Assembly: GCF_046348265.1 (NCBI RefSeq)
Contig: NZ_JAXMEO010000007.1
Strand: one strand, 5' to 3'
DNA length: 64,000 bases
Source: Pelomonas sp937871895
Lineage (GTDB): Bacteria > Pseudomonadota > Gammaproteobacteria > Burkholderiales > Burkholderiaceae_C
Shown here one piece after another: positions 26,726 to 35,834 of this stretch (position 1 is the stretch's first letter; every line of letters starts with the position of its first letter). The translations under genes were made by a program, and so were the position numbers. Below the pieces are notes generated by a model that searched no databases, was not told where the DNA came from, and saw only the letters and a list, made by a program, of their open reading frames with translations.

Positions 26726-26753
26726 TTGGCATATACATTTGTGCCAATATACA
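26726..26753 (+). promoter_or_regulatory. Predicted promoter/operator between otsA and GH15
   Basis: TTGGCA, a 16-base spacer and TATACA form a plausible sigma-70 promoter for the GH15 gene, starting near 26760. The -35 box is also one arm of a perfect inverted repeat, TTGGCA-N10-TGCCAA (26726-26747), and ATATACAT occurs twice. A protein bound to the dyad would block or assist this promoter and could affect otsA, which starts 34 bases away on the other strand. Confidence 0.55.
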
Positions 26754-26791
26754 TGCCTTCGCATCAAGCGCCAGACGGCAGGACGGCCCCC

Positions 26792-28609
26792 ATGAACGGC
26801 ACCACGTTTTCTTCGCCTCAACAGGCGTCGCTGAGCCTCGCACTCATAGGCAATTGCACGGTCAGTGCGCTGATCGACGACAGAGGGCGCATCGTTTGGT
26901 GCTGCATGCCCCGCTTCGACAGCACGCCCGTCTTTGATGCGCTGATGCACTCCGCGCAAGGGTGTGGCGATGACGGTGCTTACAGCGTGGAGCTTGAGAA
27001 CCTCGCGCGCGTGGAGCAGAGCTATGACGCCGGTACCGCCATCGTGCGTACCCGGCTTTGGGATACGCAGGGCCAAGGCGTGGAACTCGTCGACTTCGCG
27101 CCGCGCTTCATCACGCGAGACCGGCCGCACCGGCCCGCGCAACTGGTGCGTCGTGTGCAGCCCATTGCTGGGCACCCACGGGTCCGATTCGTCGTGCGCC
27201 CGCGCGGCGACTGGGGGTTGGCAACGCCGAGCATCACGCGCGGCAGTCATCACCTGCGCTATGTCTTGCCGGACATCACCTTGCGGCTGACGACGAATGT
27301 GCCGCTGACCTACCTCGTCGATGGCACCTGGATCGCCCTGCATCGGCCCGTCAGCCTGCTGCTGGGGCCGGACGAGACGCTGGACGATGGCATCGAGGAG
27401 ACTGCCCGTAGCTTCCAGGAACAGACTGAGCTGTACTGGCGGCACTGGACGCATCGCCTGGCCTTGCCGCTTGAATGGCAGGACGCCGTGATTCGAGCCG
27501 CCATCACGCTCAAGCTCTGCCAGTACGAGGAGACGGGCGCCATCGTCGCGGCGATGACCACGAGCATTCCCGAAGCGCCCAACAGCGGCCGCAACTGGGA
27601 TTACCGCTACTGCTGGCTGCGCGACGCCTTCTTCGTGGTGCGGGCGCTCAACAGCCTGTCAGAGGTGGGCACCATGGAGAGCTATCTGAACTGGCTCTAC
27701 AACGTGGTCCGGGGCTCAAAGGGCGGTCATGTGCAGCCGCTCTACGGCATTGGCCTGGAGCCCGACCTTCCCGAAACCGTTCTGCCTCATGTCAGTGGCT
27801 ATCGCGGCATGGGGCCGGTGCGGGTCGGCAACCAGGCGCAGGAGCACTTTCAGCACGACGTGTACGGCAACGTCGTGCTGGGCGCTGCGCAGGCTTTTCA
27901 CGACCACCGCCTGTTTCGACGCGGGGACGCCAGCGACTTCGCGGCGCTGGAGTTGATGGGCGAGCAGGCTTGGCGGCTGCACGATCAGCCAGATGCCGGC
28001 ATCTGGGAGCTGCGGACCCGGGCCCGCATTCACACCTCGTCGGCATTGATGTGCTGGGCCGCGTGCGACCGACTGGCCCATGTGGCCCACAGCCTGGCGC
28101 TGCCGGAACGGGCCAAGTATTGGCGGGAGCGCGCCACGGTCATTCACGCCAAGATCATCCAGCGCGCCTGGAGCCATGAGCGGCAGGCCTTTGTCGAGAG
28201 CTTTGAGGGCACTGATCTCGACGCGAGCGTGCTGTTGATGGGCGAGGTGGGATTCCTGAGCGCCAAGGATCCGCGCTTCATCAGCACCGTGGAAGCCATG
28301 GAGAAAACGCTCTGCGACGGACCCTTCATGCGGCGCTACGAAGCTCGCGATGACTTTGGTCTCCCCGAGACGGCGTTCAACGTTTGTTCGTTCTGGCGCA
28401 TCGACGCCCTGGCGCGCATTGGCCGCCATGAAGAAGCCCGAGAAGCCTTCGAGTCGATGCTGGCGAGCCGCAATCCTCTGGGCCTGCTCAGCGAGGACCT
28501 GTCGCCGGCCACCGGAGAGCTCTGGGGCAACTTTCCGCAAACCTACTCGATGGTCGGCATCATCCACGGGGCGGTTCGCCTGTCCGCGCCGTGGGAGACG
28601 GTGGTGTGA
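26792..28609 (+). CDS. GH15 glucoamylase/trehalase-like hydrolase
   Basis: A 605-aa inverting GH15 enzyme. The N-terminal beta-domain begins SLALIGNCTVSALIDDRGRIVWCCMPRFDS. The (alpha/alpha)6 barrel contains GRNWDYRYCWLRDAFF, the general acid in DAGIWELR and the base region GELWGNFPQTYSMVG. No signal peptide. Bacterial GH15 proteins of this size next to otsA/otsB are common and act on alpha-glucans or trehalose; substrate is uncertain. The ATG at 26792 was preferred to one 39 bases upstream because the predicted -10 box covers the latter. Divergent from otsA, suggesting joint control of trehalose synthesis and breakdown. Confidence 0.88.
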   Translation: MNGTTFSSPQQASLSLALIGNCTVSALIDDRGRIVWCCMPRFDSTPVFDALMHSAQGCGDDGAYSVELENLARVEQSYDAGTAIVRTRLWDTQGQGVELVDFAPRFITRDRPHRPAQLVRRVQPIAGHPRVRFVVRPRGDWGLATPSITRGSHHLRYVLPDITLRLTTNVPLTYLVDGTWIALHRPVSLLLGPDETLDDGIEETARSFQEQTELYWRHWTHRLALPLEWQDAVIRAAITLKLCQYEETGAIVAAMTTSIPEAPNSGRNWDYRYCWLRDAFFVVRALNSLSEVGTMESYLNWLYNVVRGSKGGHVQPLYGIGLEPDLPETVLPHVSGYRGMGPVRVGNQAQEHFQHDVYGNVVLGAAQAFHDHRLFRRGDASDFAALELMGEQAWRLHDQPDAGIWELRTRARIHTSSALMCWAACDRLAHVAHSLALPERAKYWRERATVIHAKIIQRAWSHERQAFVESFEGTDLDASVLLMGEVGFLSAKDPRFISTVEAMEKTLCDGPFMRRYEARDDFGLPETAFNVCSFWRIDALARIGRHEEAREAFESMLASRNPLGLLSEDLSPATGELWGNFPQTYSMVGIIHGAVRLSAPWETVV

Positions 28610-28612
28610 TGA

Positions 28613-28852
28613 AGCGCAAGCTTCGCGTACGCCGTGATTGACGTCAGAGCCGACGATCGAGAAACCGTCGACGATGTGGTCGACAGCGCCGTGGTGATTC
28701 GTTGCCGCTTCAAAGTCGAGCCCATGGCGCAATGGGATGTGCGACGGGAGTACCTGAAGCGCGTCAAGGCGGCTTTTGACGCCCATGGCATCGGGATTCC
28801 GTTTCCCCACCTCACCCTACATGCCGGCCATGCGCGCCACTCGCGTGCTTGA
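28613..28852 (+). pseudogene. Remnant of an MscS-family mechanosensitive channel gene
   Basis: Directly after the GH15 stop, one frame reads FAYAVIDVRADDRETVDDV, then VDSAVVIRCRFKVEPMAQWDVRREYLKRVKAAFDAHGIGIPFPHLTLHAG and a stop. This matches the end of small-conductance mechanosensitive channels, whose C-terminal domain normally reads VVIDVGVAY... and then IRGRFKT...QWEVRREF..RIKKAFDEHGIEIPFP. The membrane part and about 50 residues between the two blocks are missing, so it is a truncated, internally deleted relic. No ribosome-binding site is evident. Another osmotic-stress gene next to the trehalose genes fits the local theme. Confidence 0.75.
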
Positions 28853-28906
28853 GAGGGCAGTGCGGCCGGTGCGGTGGCCGCATCGCGCCGCGCAGCGTTC
28901 AGCGCC

Positions 28907-31735
28907 TCACACCCGCACCTTCACCACACTCCCAAGCCCCACCTTCTCGCCCGCATCCACCTGGAAGACAAACGCCAGCCGCCGCTGCCCCTCGCCCGGC
29001 GGCAGGCGCAGGCGCAGCGGGGCGGTGGCGGCCTCGGCCTTGCGGCCGAGCAGCACGCCGTTGCTGTAGACCTCGCAGCGGCCGGTGACGCTCGGGGCCT
29101 CTACCCAACCGCCCTCGCGGCGGATGCGGGAGTAGGGCGTGTGGTTGATGGCGCAGAGCACATAGCCGGCGGAGGCGGCAGCGGGCAGCAGGTTGCCGGC
29201 CTGGAAGCCCTGCCAGGAGTTCATGTCCTGCGGCGGGGGTTGGAGTTGCGGGTCTGGCGCCGTGGCTTGCAGCGGCGCGCGCTGCCACCACAGCAGCACC
29301 TGCAGGCTGGTGCCGGTCGCCTGCTGGCGGGGCGCGGCGGCGGGGCTGAGGGCGAGGCTCACGCTCGCCGCTTGCAGGCCGTCCGTGCTGGCCGTGAGCT
29401 TCAACTCGCCGGTGCCGCCGGCGTTGCTGCGCACGATGACCTGAGCCAAGCCATTGAAGAGGCTGCGGCGGTCGCCCTTCTCGGGCTCGGTGCTGTTGGA
29501 GTCACCATTGCCCAGGCCGATGATCTCGCCACCCTCGATGTGGAACTGCACCATGTGGTTCGCGAGCGGGTGCGCGCGGCCTTGCGCGTCGATGGCCTCG
29601 ACGCGCACCGGCACCACGTCCACGCCATCGCCACTCAAAGACTTGCGGTCGGGCACCAGGCGTAGCGCGGTGGGCGCGCCCACGGTTTCGACCTGGGCCT
29701 TGGCGACCAGGCGGCCGGCCTTCCAGCCCAGGGCCCGCAAGGTGCCGGCTTCGTAGGGCACCTGCCAGTGGTTCATGGTCCAGCGGTCCACCGGCTGGCG
29801 GCCGAGCAGGCGGCCGTTCAGCTCCAGGCCTACCTCGTCGAGGTTGCTGCACACCATGACCTTGACGGGCTGGCCTTCGCGGCCTTGCCAGTTCCAGTGC
29901 GGTACGAGGGCGAGCACGGGGCGGTCGTGCACCCACTGCGCCTGGTGGATGTGGAAGGCGGTCTTCTCGAAGCCGCACAGGTCCATGATCCCGAACACCG
30001 AGCTGTTGGACGGCCACTCGTAGGGCGTGGGCTCGCCGTGATAGTCAAAGCCCGTCCAGACAAAGCCGCCGGCGATGAAGGGCCGCTCGGCAATCGCCTT
30101 CCAGGCCTTGCGGTGCGTGGCGCCCCAGGGGGCGGCATCGTCGTCGTAGCTTGGGATCAGGTGGCGCTTGTCGTCGCGCGGGCCGTAGTAACCGCGCAGC
30201 ATGAAGGCCGAGGTGTCCTCGGACGACATCAGCGGCAGCTTGGGCCGCGCCGCATGCACGGCGTCGTACTGGTCCTGCTGGTAGTTGAAGCCCAGCACAT
30301 CGAGCGCGTGCGAGACATTGAGCGGCGTGAAGAGGCCGTCGTTCATCGCGGCGGTGACGGGGCGGCTGGTGTCCAGGTCGCGCACGACCTCGCGCATGCG
30401 GCGCACCATCTCGTAGCCGCCCGCCGTGCCCTGCATGGGTTCCTCGTTGAAGACCGACCACATGAACACGCTAGGGTGGTTGCGGTCTCGCCGCACCAGC
30501 CACTTCAGCTGCTGCTCCACGTACTGCGGCGACGGGTTGAAGAGCCGGTTCTCGGCCATCACGAGGAATCCGAGCCGGTCACACGCGTCCATGAAGGCGC
30601 GGTCCTGCGCGTTGTGCGAAGCGCGGATGGCGTTGCAGCCCAGCTCCTTCAAGCGCCGCAGCCGGAAGTCGATCAAGGCCGGCGGCACCGCCACGCCCAC
30701 ACCGGCATGGTCCTGGTGGATGCACACGCCCTGGATCTTGAGCGGCTGGCCGTTGAGGAAGAAGCCCCGGTCGGCATCAAAGTGCTGGGTGCGGAAGCCG
30801 CAGGGCGTGGTCAGCTCGTCCAGCACCTGCCCACCCTGCAGCACGCGCGTGACGACGCGGTAGAGGTGGGGCCGCGCGGGGCTCCAGAGCTCCGGCTTGT
30901 CGTGCTTGATCTGCAGCTTGGCCACGGCCTGGCGCAGCATGGGGACCTGCACCCGCGTGCTGGCCTTGGCGTGCGTGCCGCGTGCGTCCAGCAGCTCGCA
31001 CTCCAACGTCACCGGCTGGGCTTTGTCCGCCAGCGTGGCCAGCGTCACTTCAATGGGGATGACCCAGCCCTCGCCCCGCTTCACCGGGTGCGCAAACACG
31101 CCGTCGGTCACGATGTGCGTGGCCGCGCGTTTGACGATGCGCACCTCGCGGTAGAGGCCCGCGCCTTCGTACCACCAGCCCTCCATGGCCACCGCGTCCA
31201 CGCGCACGACGATGGTGTTCACCGCCTCGCCGTAAGTGGCGTAGGGCGTGAGGTCGATGGCCATCTCGTTGTAGCCGCTGTAGTTGTGGTGCACGAGGGT
31301 GCCGTTGACCCACACGGTGGCGTGCGTGGCGGCGCCGTCGATCTGCAGCTCCAGGTGGCGGCCACGGTCGGCGTCGTCGAACTTCACCGACTGCCGGTAC
31401 CAGGCCATGCCGCGCCGGCGGTAGCCCTGGCTGACATTGGTGCCCTGCTCGATGGGCTGGCTGGCCGCGAAGTCGTGCGGCAGGTTGACGAGCGGCCAGT
31501 CCGAGTCGTCGTAGTCGGGCGCGGCCGCGCCTTGCGCATTGCCGGCCTTGGCGCTGCCATAGGTCCAGTCGTGGCCGAGGATCTTGGGGGCGGGGATGTC
31601 GCCGTCATGGAAGCGCCAGCCCTGGGTCAGGGTCAGCACCTCGCGGCCGCTGGTGGGGCCGGTGGCAGCGAGGCTGAGAGAAGCGGCTGGTGTGAGGCCG
31701 GCTGCGCCAGCTTGCAGGAGGGTGCGTCGTTTCAT
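28907..31735 (-). CDS. GH2 beta-galactosidase, exported
   Basis: A 942-aa GH2 enzyme. A leader with KRRTLLQAGAAGL (twin-arginine-like) is followed by the sugar-binding jelly roll (~35-200), an immunoglobulin-like domain and the catalytic barrel (~320-600), with acid/base E431 in WSVFNEEP and probable nucleophile E506 in LMSSEDTSA. C-terminal DUF4982-like and further Ig-like domains (~620-830; VKVMVCSNLDEVGLELNG) precede a last beta-domain. Likely removes terminal beta-galactose from plant glycans in the periplasm. Start at MKRRT; an in-frame start 30 bases upstream adds an Arg-rich extension and is less likely. Divergent from the GH51-GH3 operon. Confidence 0.9.
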   Translation of the reverse strand: MKRRTLLQAGAAGLTPAASLSLAATGPTSGREVLTLTQGWRFHDGDIPAPKILGHDWTYGSAKAGNAQGAAAPDYDDSDWPLVNLPHDFAASQPIEQGTNVSQGYRRRGMAWYRQSVKFDDADRGRHLELQIDGAATHATVWVNGTLVHHNYSGYNEMAIDLTPYATYGEAVNTIVVRVDAVAMEGWWYEGAGLYREVRIVKRAATHIVTDGVFAHPVKRGEGWVIPIEVTLATLADKAQPVTLECELLDARGTHAKASTRVQVPMLRQAVAKLQIKHDKPELWSPARPHLYRVVTRVLQGGQVLDELTTPCGFRTQHFDADRGFFLNGQPLKIQGVCIHQDHAGVGVAVPPALIDFRLRRLKELGCNAIRASHNAQDRAFMDACDRLGFLVMAENRLFNPSPQYVEQQLKWLVRRDRNHPSVFMWSVFNEEPMQGTAGGYEMVRRMREVVRDLDTSRPVTAAMNDGLFTPLNVSHALDVLGFNYQQDQYDAVHAARPKLPLMSSEDTSAFMLRGYYGPRDDKRHLIPSYDDDAAPWGATHRKAWKAIAERPFIAGGFVWTGFDYHGEPTPYEWPSNSSVFGIMDLCGFEKTAFHIHQAQWVHDRPVLALVPHWNWQGREGQPVKVMVCSNLDEVGLELNGRLLGRQPVDRWTMNHWQVPYEAGTLRALGWKAGRLVAKAQVETVGAPTALRLVPDRKSLSGDGVDVVPVRVEAIDAQGRAHPLANHMVQFHIEGGEIIGLGNGDSNSTEPEKGDRRSLFNGLAQVIVRSNAGGTGELKLTASTDGLQAASVSLALSPAAAPRQQATGTSLQVLLWWQRAPLQATAPDPQLQPPPQDMNSWQGFQAGNLLPAAASAGYVLCAINHTPYSRIRREGGWVEAPSVTGRCEVYSNGVLLGRKAEAATAPLRLRLPPGEGQRRLAFVFQVDAGEKVGLGSVVKVRV

Positions 31736-31896
31736 GCGGCATTGGGTGCGCACGCGCGCCCGCAAGGCAAGCCGTGTTTTCCTTGAAATTCAAAGTCCAT
31801 ATGGTCCCGCGCCAAATCGATAAGCCTTTGGCTGCACGCGCGGCAGGTGCGCTTCCACAATGCCCGTCTTTCGAGACGATGTTTGGAGCTGAACAG
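31736..31896. promoter_or_regulatory. Divergent promoter region between GH2 and GH51
   Basis: A 161-base gap carrying the promoters of both operons. It holds the perfect palindrome TTGAAATTCAA (31783-31793) and CATATG shortly after, in a locally AT-rich patch, and ends with the GGAG ribosome-binding site of the GH51 gene. No confident -35/-10 pair on either strand. Confidence 0.4.
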
Positions 31897-33498
31897 ATGG
31901 CCCTGAAGTGGAAGTCAATTCGGACCCTGGCCTGTGTGCTGAGTGCGAGTGCTGCGCTTGGCAGCACTGCCCTCGCGGCCGACGCCCCGCGCGTGCAACT
32001 CACCGTGGCCACCGACGCCCCCGGCCCCGAGATCAGCCGCCACCTCTTCGGCCAGTTTGCCGAGCACCTGGGCACCGGCATCTATGGCGGCATCTGGGTC
32101 GGCAAGGACTCCAAGATCCCCAACACGCGTGGCATCCGCAAAGACGTGGTCGAGGCGCTGCGGGCCATCAAGGTGCCCAACATCCGCTGGCCCGGCGGCT
32201 GCTATGCCGACAAGTACCACTGGCGTGACGGCATCGGCCCCCAGGCCCGCCGCCCCAAGACCCTCAACCCCGACTGGGGTGGCGTGATCGAGCCCAACAG
32301 CTTTGGCACGCACGAGTTCATGGACCTGGCCGAGCAGGTGGGCGCCGAAGCCTACGTCTCCATCAACGTCGGCTCCGGCTCCGTGCGCGAGATGGCCGAG
32401 TGGCTGGAGTACATGACCTCGGCCAAGCCCAGCAGCCTCGCGCAGGAGCGCGTGCGCAACGGCGCGGCCAAGCCCTTCAAGGTGCCGCTGCTCGGCATCG
32501 GCAACGAGGTCTGGGGCTGTGGCGGCTCCATGACGCCCGAGGAGTACGCGGCCGAGATGAAGAAGTACGCCAGCTTCGCCGTCAACTTCCACCCCGACCA
32601 GCAGAAGGAGGGCCAGAAGATGCGCCGCATCGCCTCCGGCCCCAACCGCGACGACTACCGCTTCACCGAGGTGGTGATGCGCCACGTCAAGGAGCATGCG
32701 CTCTACAGCTGGGGCATCGAGGGCCTCTCGCTGCACAGCTACACGGGCCTGGACAAATGGCCGCCCTCGCACCCCGCCACCGACTTTGCCGAGAGCGAGT
32801 ACATGGCCATCCTCAAGGCCACGCTGGACATGGAGACCTTCGTCACCAAGCACTCGGCCATCATGGACCGCTACGACCCCGAGAAAAAGGTCGCCCTGGT
32901 GGTGGACGAGTGGGGCGCTTGGTACGCCCCCACGGCTGGCAGCAACCCCAGCTTCCTGCAGCAGCAAAACTCGCAGCGCGACGCCATCCTCGCCGCGCTC
33001 AACATCAACCTCTTTGCCCGCCACGCGGACCGTGTCCGCATCGCCAACATCGCGCAGATGATCAATGTGCTGCAGGCCATGATCCTCACGTCAGACACGG
33101 GCATCGTGCTCACCCCCAGCTACCACGCCTTCAAGCTCTACGTGCCCTTCCAGGACGCCAAGCTGCTCAAGAGCCAGCACGACGGCCAGCCCTTCAAGCT
33201 CGCTGACACCGAGCTGCCGCGCTTTGACAGCGTGGCCGCCCGTGGCCGAGACGGCAAGGTCTGGGTCGCCCTCACCAATGTGCACCCCACCGAGCCGCTG
33301 ACGCTGCAACTCAAGGCCGGCACGGCCACTGCCGCACGCGGCGAAACCCTGACGGCCCCGCGCTTCGACAGCGTCAATACTTTCAAGCAGCCGCAGCTCG
33401 TGGCGCCCAAGCCCATCACGGCGCGCCAGGACGCCGCTTGCGGCTGCCTGGTGCTCGACCTCGCGCCGGCTTCGCTCACCGTTGTTTCGCTCGACTAA
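31897..33498 (+). CDS. GH51 alpha-L-arabinofuranosidase (first copy)
   Basis: Exported (signal peptide ending ALAADA), 533 aa, retaining. Acid/base E204 in GIGNEVWGCGG and nucleophile E338 in VVDEWGAWY, with the N-terminal signature HLFGQFAEHLGTGIYGGIW. The C-terminal beta-sandwich (~400-533) is complete. Removes alpha-L-arabinofuranose from arabinan, arabinoxylan or arabinosylated xyloglucan. Start chosen at MALKWKSIR, which has GGAG nine bases upstream; an ATG 18 bases earlier lacks one. The GH3 gene follows after 15 bases. A clear paralogue lies near 55 kb (GH51, second copy). Confidence 0.93.
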   Translation: MALKWKSIRTLACVLSASAALGSTALAADAPRVQLTVATDAPGPEISRHLFGQFAEHLGTGIYGGIWVGKDSKIPNTRGIRKDVVEALRAIKVPNIRWPGGCYADKYHWRDGIGPQARRPKTLNPDWGGVIEPNSFGTHEFMDLAEQVGAEAYVSINVGSGSVREMAEWLEYMTSAKPSSLAQERVRNGAAKPFKVPLLGIGNEVWGCGGSMTPEEYAAEMKKYASFAVNFHPDQQKEGQKMRRIASGPNRDDYRFTEVVMRHVKEHALYSWGIEGLSLHSYTGLDKWPPSHPATDFAESEYMAILKATLDMETFVTKHSAIMDRYDPEKKVALVVDEWGAWYAPTAGSNPSFLQQQNSQRDAILAALNINLFARHADRVRIANIAQMINVLQAMILTSDTGIVLTPSYHAFKLYVPFQDAKLLKSQHDGQPFKLADTELPRFDSVAARGRDGKVWVALTNVHPTEPLTLQLKAGTATAARGETLTAPRFDSVNTFKQPQLVAPKPITARQDAACGCLVLDLAPASLTVVSLD

Positions 33499-33513
33499 GA
33501 AGGACCCAGTCGC

Positions 33514-35811
33514 ATGCACGCCTCATTGAAGATCAACAAGCTCCGCCGCCTCTTCGTCGGTCTCACCGCCGTGGCCGCTGCCGCCGCTGCCACCAGCAGC
33601 TTCGCCCAGCTCTCGGACGACGCCGTCCGCGCCCGCGTGGACGCGCTGATGGCGCGCATGACGCTGGAGGAGAAAGCCGGGCAGATCACCCAGCACTTCG
33701 TCTTCCAGGAGGTGCCCAAAGAAGAAGAGCGTGCCGCCAAGGAAGTGGCCGCTGGGCGTGGCGGCAGCGTGCTGCTGCTCAAGACGGCGGCGGACATCAA
33801 CCGCTTCCAGCAGATGGCGCTCAAGACGCGCCTCGGCATCCCGCTGCTGGTGGGCTTTGACGTGATCCATGGCTTCCACACGGTGATGCCCGTGCCCCTC
33901 GCGATGGCCGCGAGCTGGGACCCGGCCGTGGCGCAAGAAGCCCAAGCCGTGGCCGCGCGTGAGGCGCGGGCCGTGGGCATCCACTGGACCTTTGCACCCA
34001 ATGTGGACATCGGCCGTGACGCGCGCTGGGGCCGCACCGTCGAAGGTGCGGGCGAGGACCCGACCCTGGGATCCGCCATGGCTGTGGCCCAGGTCCAGGG
34101 CTTCCAGGGGCCCTACATCGGCGCCCCGGGCCGCGTGATTGCAGGCCCCAAGCACTTTGCCGGTTATGGCGCGTCCATCGGCGGGCGTGACTACGACGAG
34201 GTGGACCTCTCCGACAGCCAGCTCTGGAACGTGCACCTCAAGCCCTTCAAGGCCGCCGTGGACGCGGGCGCCGGCAACATCATGAGCGCCTACATGGGCC
34301 TCAACGGCGTGCCCGCCTCCGGCAATCACTGGCTGCTGACCGAGGTGTTGCGCAAGAGCTGGGGCTTCAAGGGTTTTGTCGTCACCGATGCCGGCGCGGC
34401 CTTTGACCTGACCACCCACGGCTACACACGCGATAAGCCCGAAGCCGCGCGCCAGGCCCTGCTGGCCGGCGTGGACATGGAGATGACCAAGCCTTTTGAC
34501 AGCCAGGTCTTCGCCAACCTGCCCGAGCTCGTCAGCAAGGGCGAGGTGCCGGTGGCCAAGCTCGACGACGCCGTGCGCCGTGTGCTGGAAGCCAAGGTGC
34601 GCATGGGTGTGTTTGAGAAGCCGCTGGTGGATGAAGCCGAGGCCGCCAAGGTGTTGGCCGACCCCGCCCACCGCGACGTGGCCCGCCGCGCGGCCGAGCG
34701 CTCCTTCGTGCTGCTGCGCAACGAGAAGCAGCTGCTGCCCCTCAAGGGGAGCAGCCTCAAGTCCGTCGCCGTCATCGGCCCCTTGGCCGACTCGGCGGTG
34801 GACACCGTCGGCCCCTGGATCTTTGCCCAGAACGACGCCGAGACCGTGACCGTGCTCGCCGGGCTCAAGGCCAAGCTGGGTGCCAAGGTCAAGGTCGACT
34901 ACTCGCCCGGCGTCAGCATGCCCAAGCGCGCCAACAAGTCCATCTTCCCCGAGCCCAAGCCCGTGACGGTGGACGACAGCAAGGAGATTGCGCGCGCCGT
35001 GCAGATGGCCAAGCAGTCCGACGTCGCCGTGCTCGTGCTCGGTGAGGCGCAGATCATGAGCGGCGAGAACGCCTCGCGCTCCAGCTTCGACCTGCCCGGC
35101 CGCCAGCAAGAACTGCTCGCCGCCGTGATGGCCACCGGCAAGCCCGTGGTGGTGCTCTTGATGAGCGCCCGCCCGCTCGACCTCAAGGGCCTCGCGCCCC
35201 AGGCCTTGATGCAGATCTGGTACCCCGGCACCCAAGGCGGCGCGGCCGTGGCCAATGTGCTGCTGGGCGAGGTGTCACCCGGCGGCAAGCTGCCCTTCAC
35301 CTGGCCGCGCAACATCGGCCAGGTGCCGCTGCACTACGCGCACCTGCAATCGCACTTCACCCACGCGATGACCGAGCGCTACTGGAACGAGCCCAACTCG
35401 CCGCTCTACCCCTTCGGCTTCGGGCTCAGCTACAGCAGCTTCGAGATCCAGGACCTGATGCTCTCGCAACCCAGCCTCAAGGCCAGTGAGACGCTCAAGG
35501 TCAGCGTCAAGCTCCGCAACACCGGCGCCCGCAAGGCCGACGAGGTGGTGCAGCTCTACGTCCGCCAAAAAGCCGGCTCCTCCGCCCGCCCCGTGCGCGA
35601 GTTGAAGGCCTTCCGCCGCGTGAGCTTGGATGCCGGCGCCACCCAAACCGTCAGCTTCGACCTGCCCGCCAGCGAGCTCCAGTACTGGTCCGCCGCCGTG
35701 CGCCGCTTTGTGCTGGAGACGGCGGATTTCGACGTGTTCGTCGGCAACGACGCGACGGCAAAGTTGGCGGGGAAGTTTCAGCTTGAAGGAGAGGCGATTG
35801 CGAGGCCGTGA
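33514..35811 (+). CDS. GH3 beta-glucosidase, BglX type
   Basis: Exported 765-aa GH3 enzyme. Signal peptide ends near FAQ; the N-terminal barrel (~35-360) carries nucleophile D292 in GFVVTDAGAAFD. The alpha/beta sandwich (~380-600) and C-terminal fibronectin-III-like domain (~670-765) are complete. Cleaves terminal beta-linked glucose or xylose. AAGGA precedes the ATG; it forms an operon with GH51. The last 498 bases, coding for the end of the sandwich domain and all of the FnIII-like domain, recur almost unchanged at 37987-38484, and the last ~117 bases again at 40303-40419. The gene end has apparently served repeatedly as an insertion or recombination point. Confidence 0.93.
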   Translation: MHASLKINKLRRLFVGLTAVAAAAAATSSFAQLSDDAVRARVDALMARMTLEEKAGQITQHFVFQEVPKEEERAAKEVAAGRGGSVLLLKTAADINRFQQMALKTRLGIPLLVGFDVIHGFHTVMPVPLAMAASWDPAVAQEAQAVAAREARAVGIHWTFAPNVDIGRDARWGRTVEGAGEDPTLGSAMAVAQVQGFQGPYIGAPGRVIAGPKHFAGYGASIGGRDYDEVDLSDSQLWNVHLKPFKAAVDAGAGNIMSAYMGLNGVPASGNHWLLTEVLRKSWGFKGFVVTDAGAAFDLTTHGYTRDKPEAARQALLAGVDMEMTKPFDSQVFANLPELVSKGEVPVAKLDDAVRRVLEAKVRMGVFEKPLVDEAEAAKVLADPAHRDVARRAAERSFVLLRNEKQLLPLKGSSLKSVAVIGPLADSAVDTVGPWIFAQNDAETVTVLAGLKAKLGAKVKVDYSPGVSMPKRANKSIFPEPKPVTVDDSKEIARAVQMAKQSDVAVLVLGEAQIMSGENASRSSFDLPGRQQELLAAVMATGKPVVVLLMSARPLDLKGLAPQALMQIWYPGTQGGAAVANVLLGEVSPGGKLPFTWPRNIGQVPLHYAHLQSHFTHAMTERYWNEPNSPLYPFGFGLSYSSFEIQDLMLSQPSLKASETLKVSVKLRNTGARKADEVVQLYVRQKAGSSARPVRELKAFRRVSLDAGATQTVSFDLPASELQYWSAAVRRFVLETADFDVFVGNDATAKLAGKFQLEGEAIARP

Positions 35812-35812
35812 G
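35314..35812 (+). repeat. GH3 3'-end repeat, copy 1 (within the intact gene)
   Basis: Matches 37987-38485 without gaps; by eye about 16 differences in 498 bases (~97% identical), with an identical central block of more than 200 bases. Its final 22 bases (35791-35812), ending with the TGA stop plus one G, are identical in all three copies and look like a core attachment or crossover site. The next bases (GGG) are shared with copy 3 but not copy 2. Confidence 0.9.
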
Positions 35813-35834
35813 GGGCGGGGAAGGGTTGCGGGGA

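Noticed and set aside
26693..27454. N-terminal extension of the OtsA frame
   Set aside because: It covers the divergent promoter and the start of the GH15 gene. Sequence from MKTLRLQLRFLFPLALTLV on is a good membrane anchor start.
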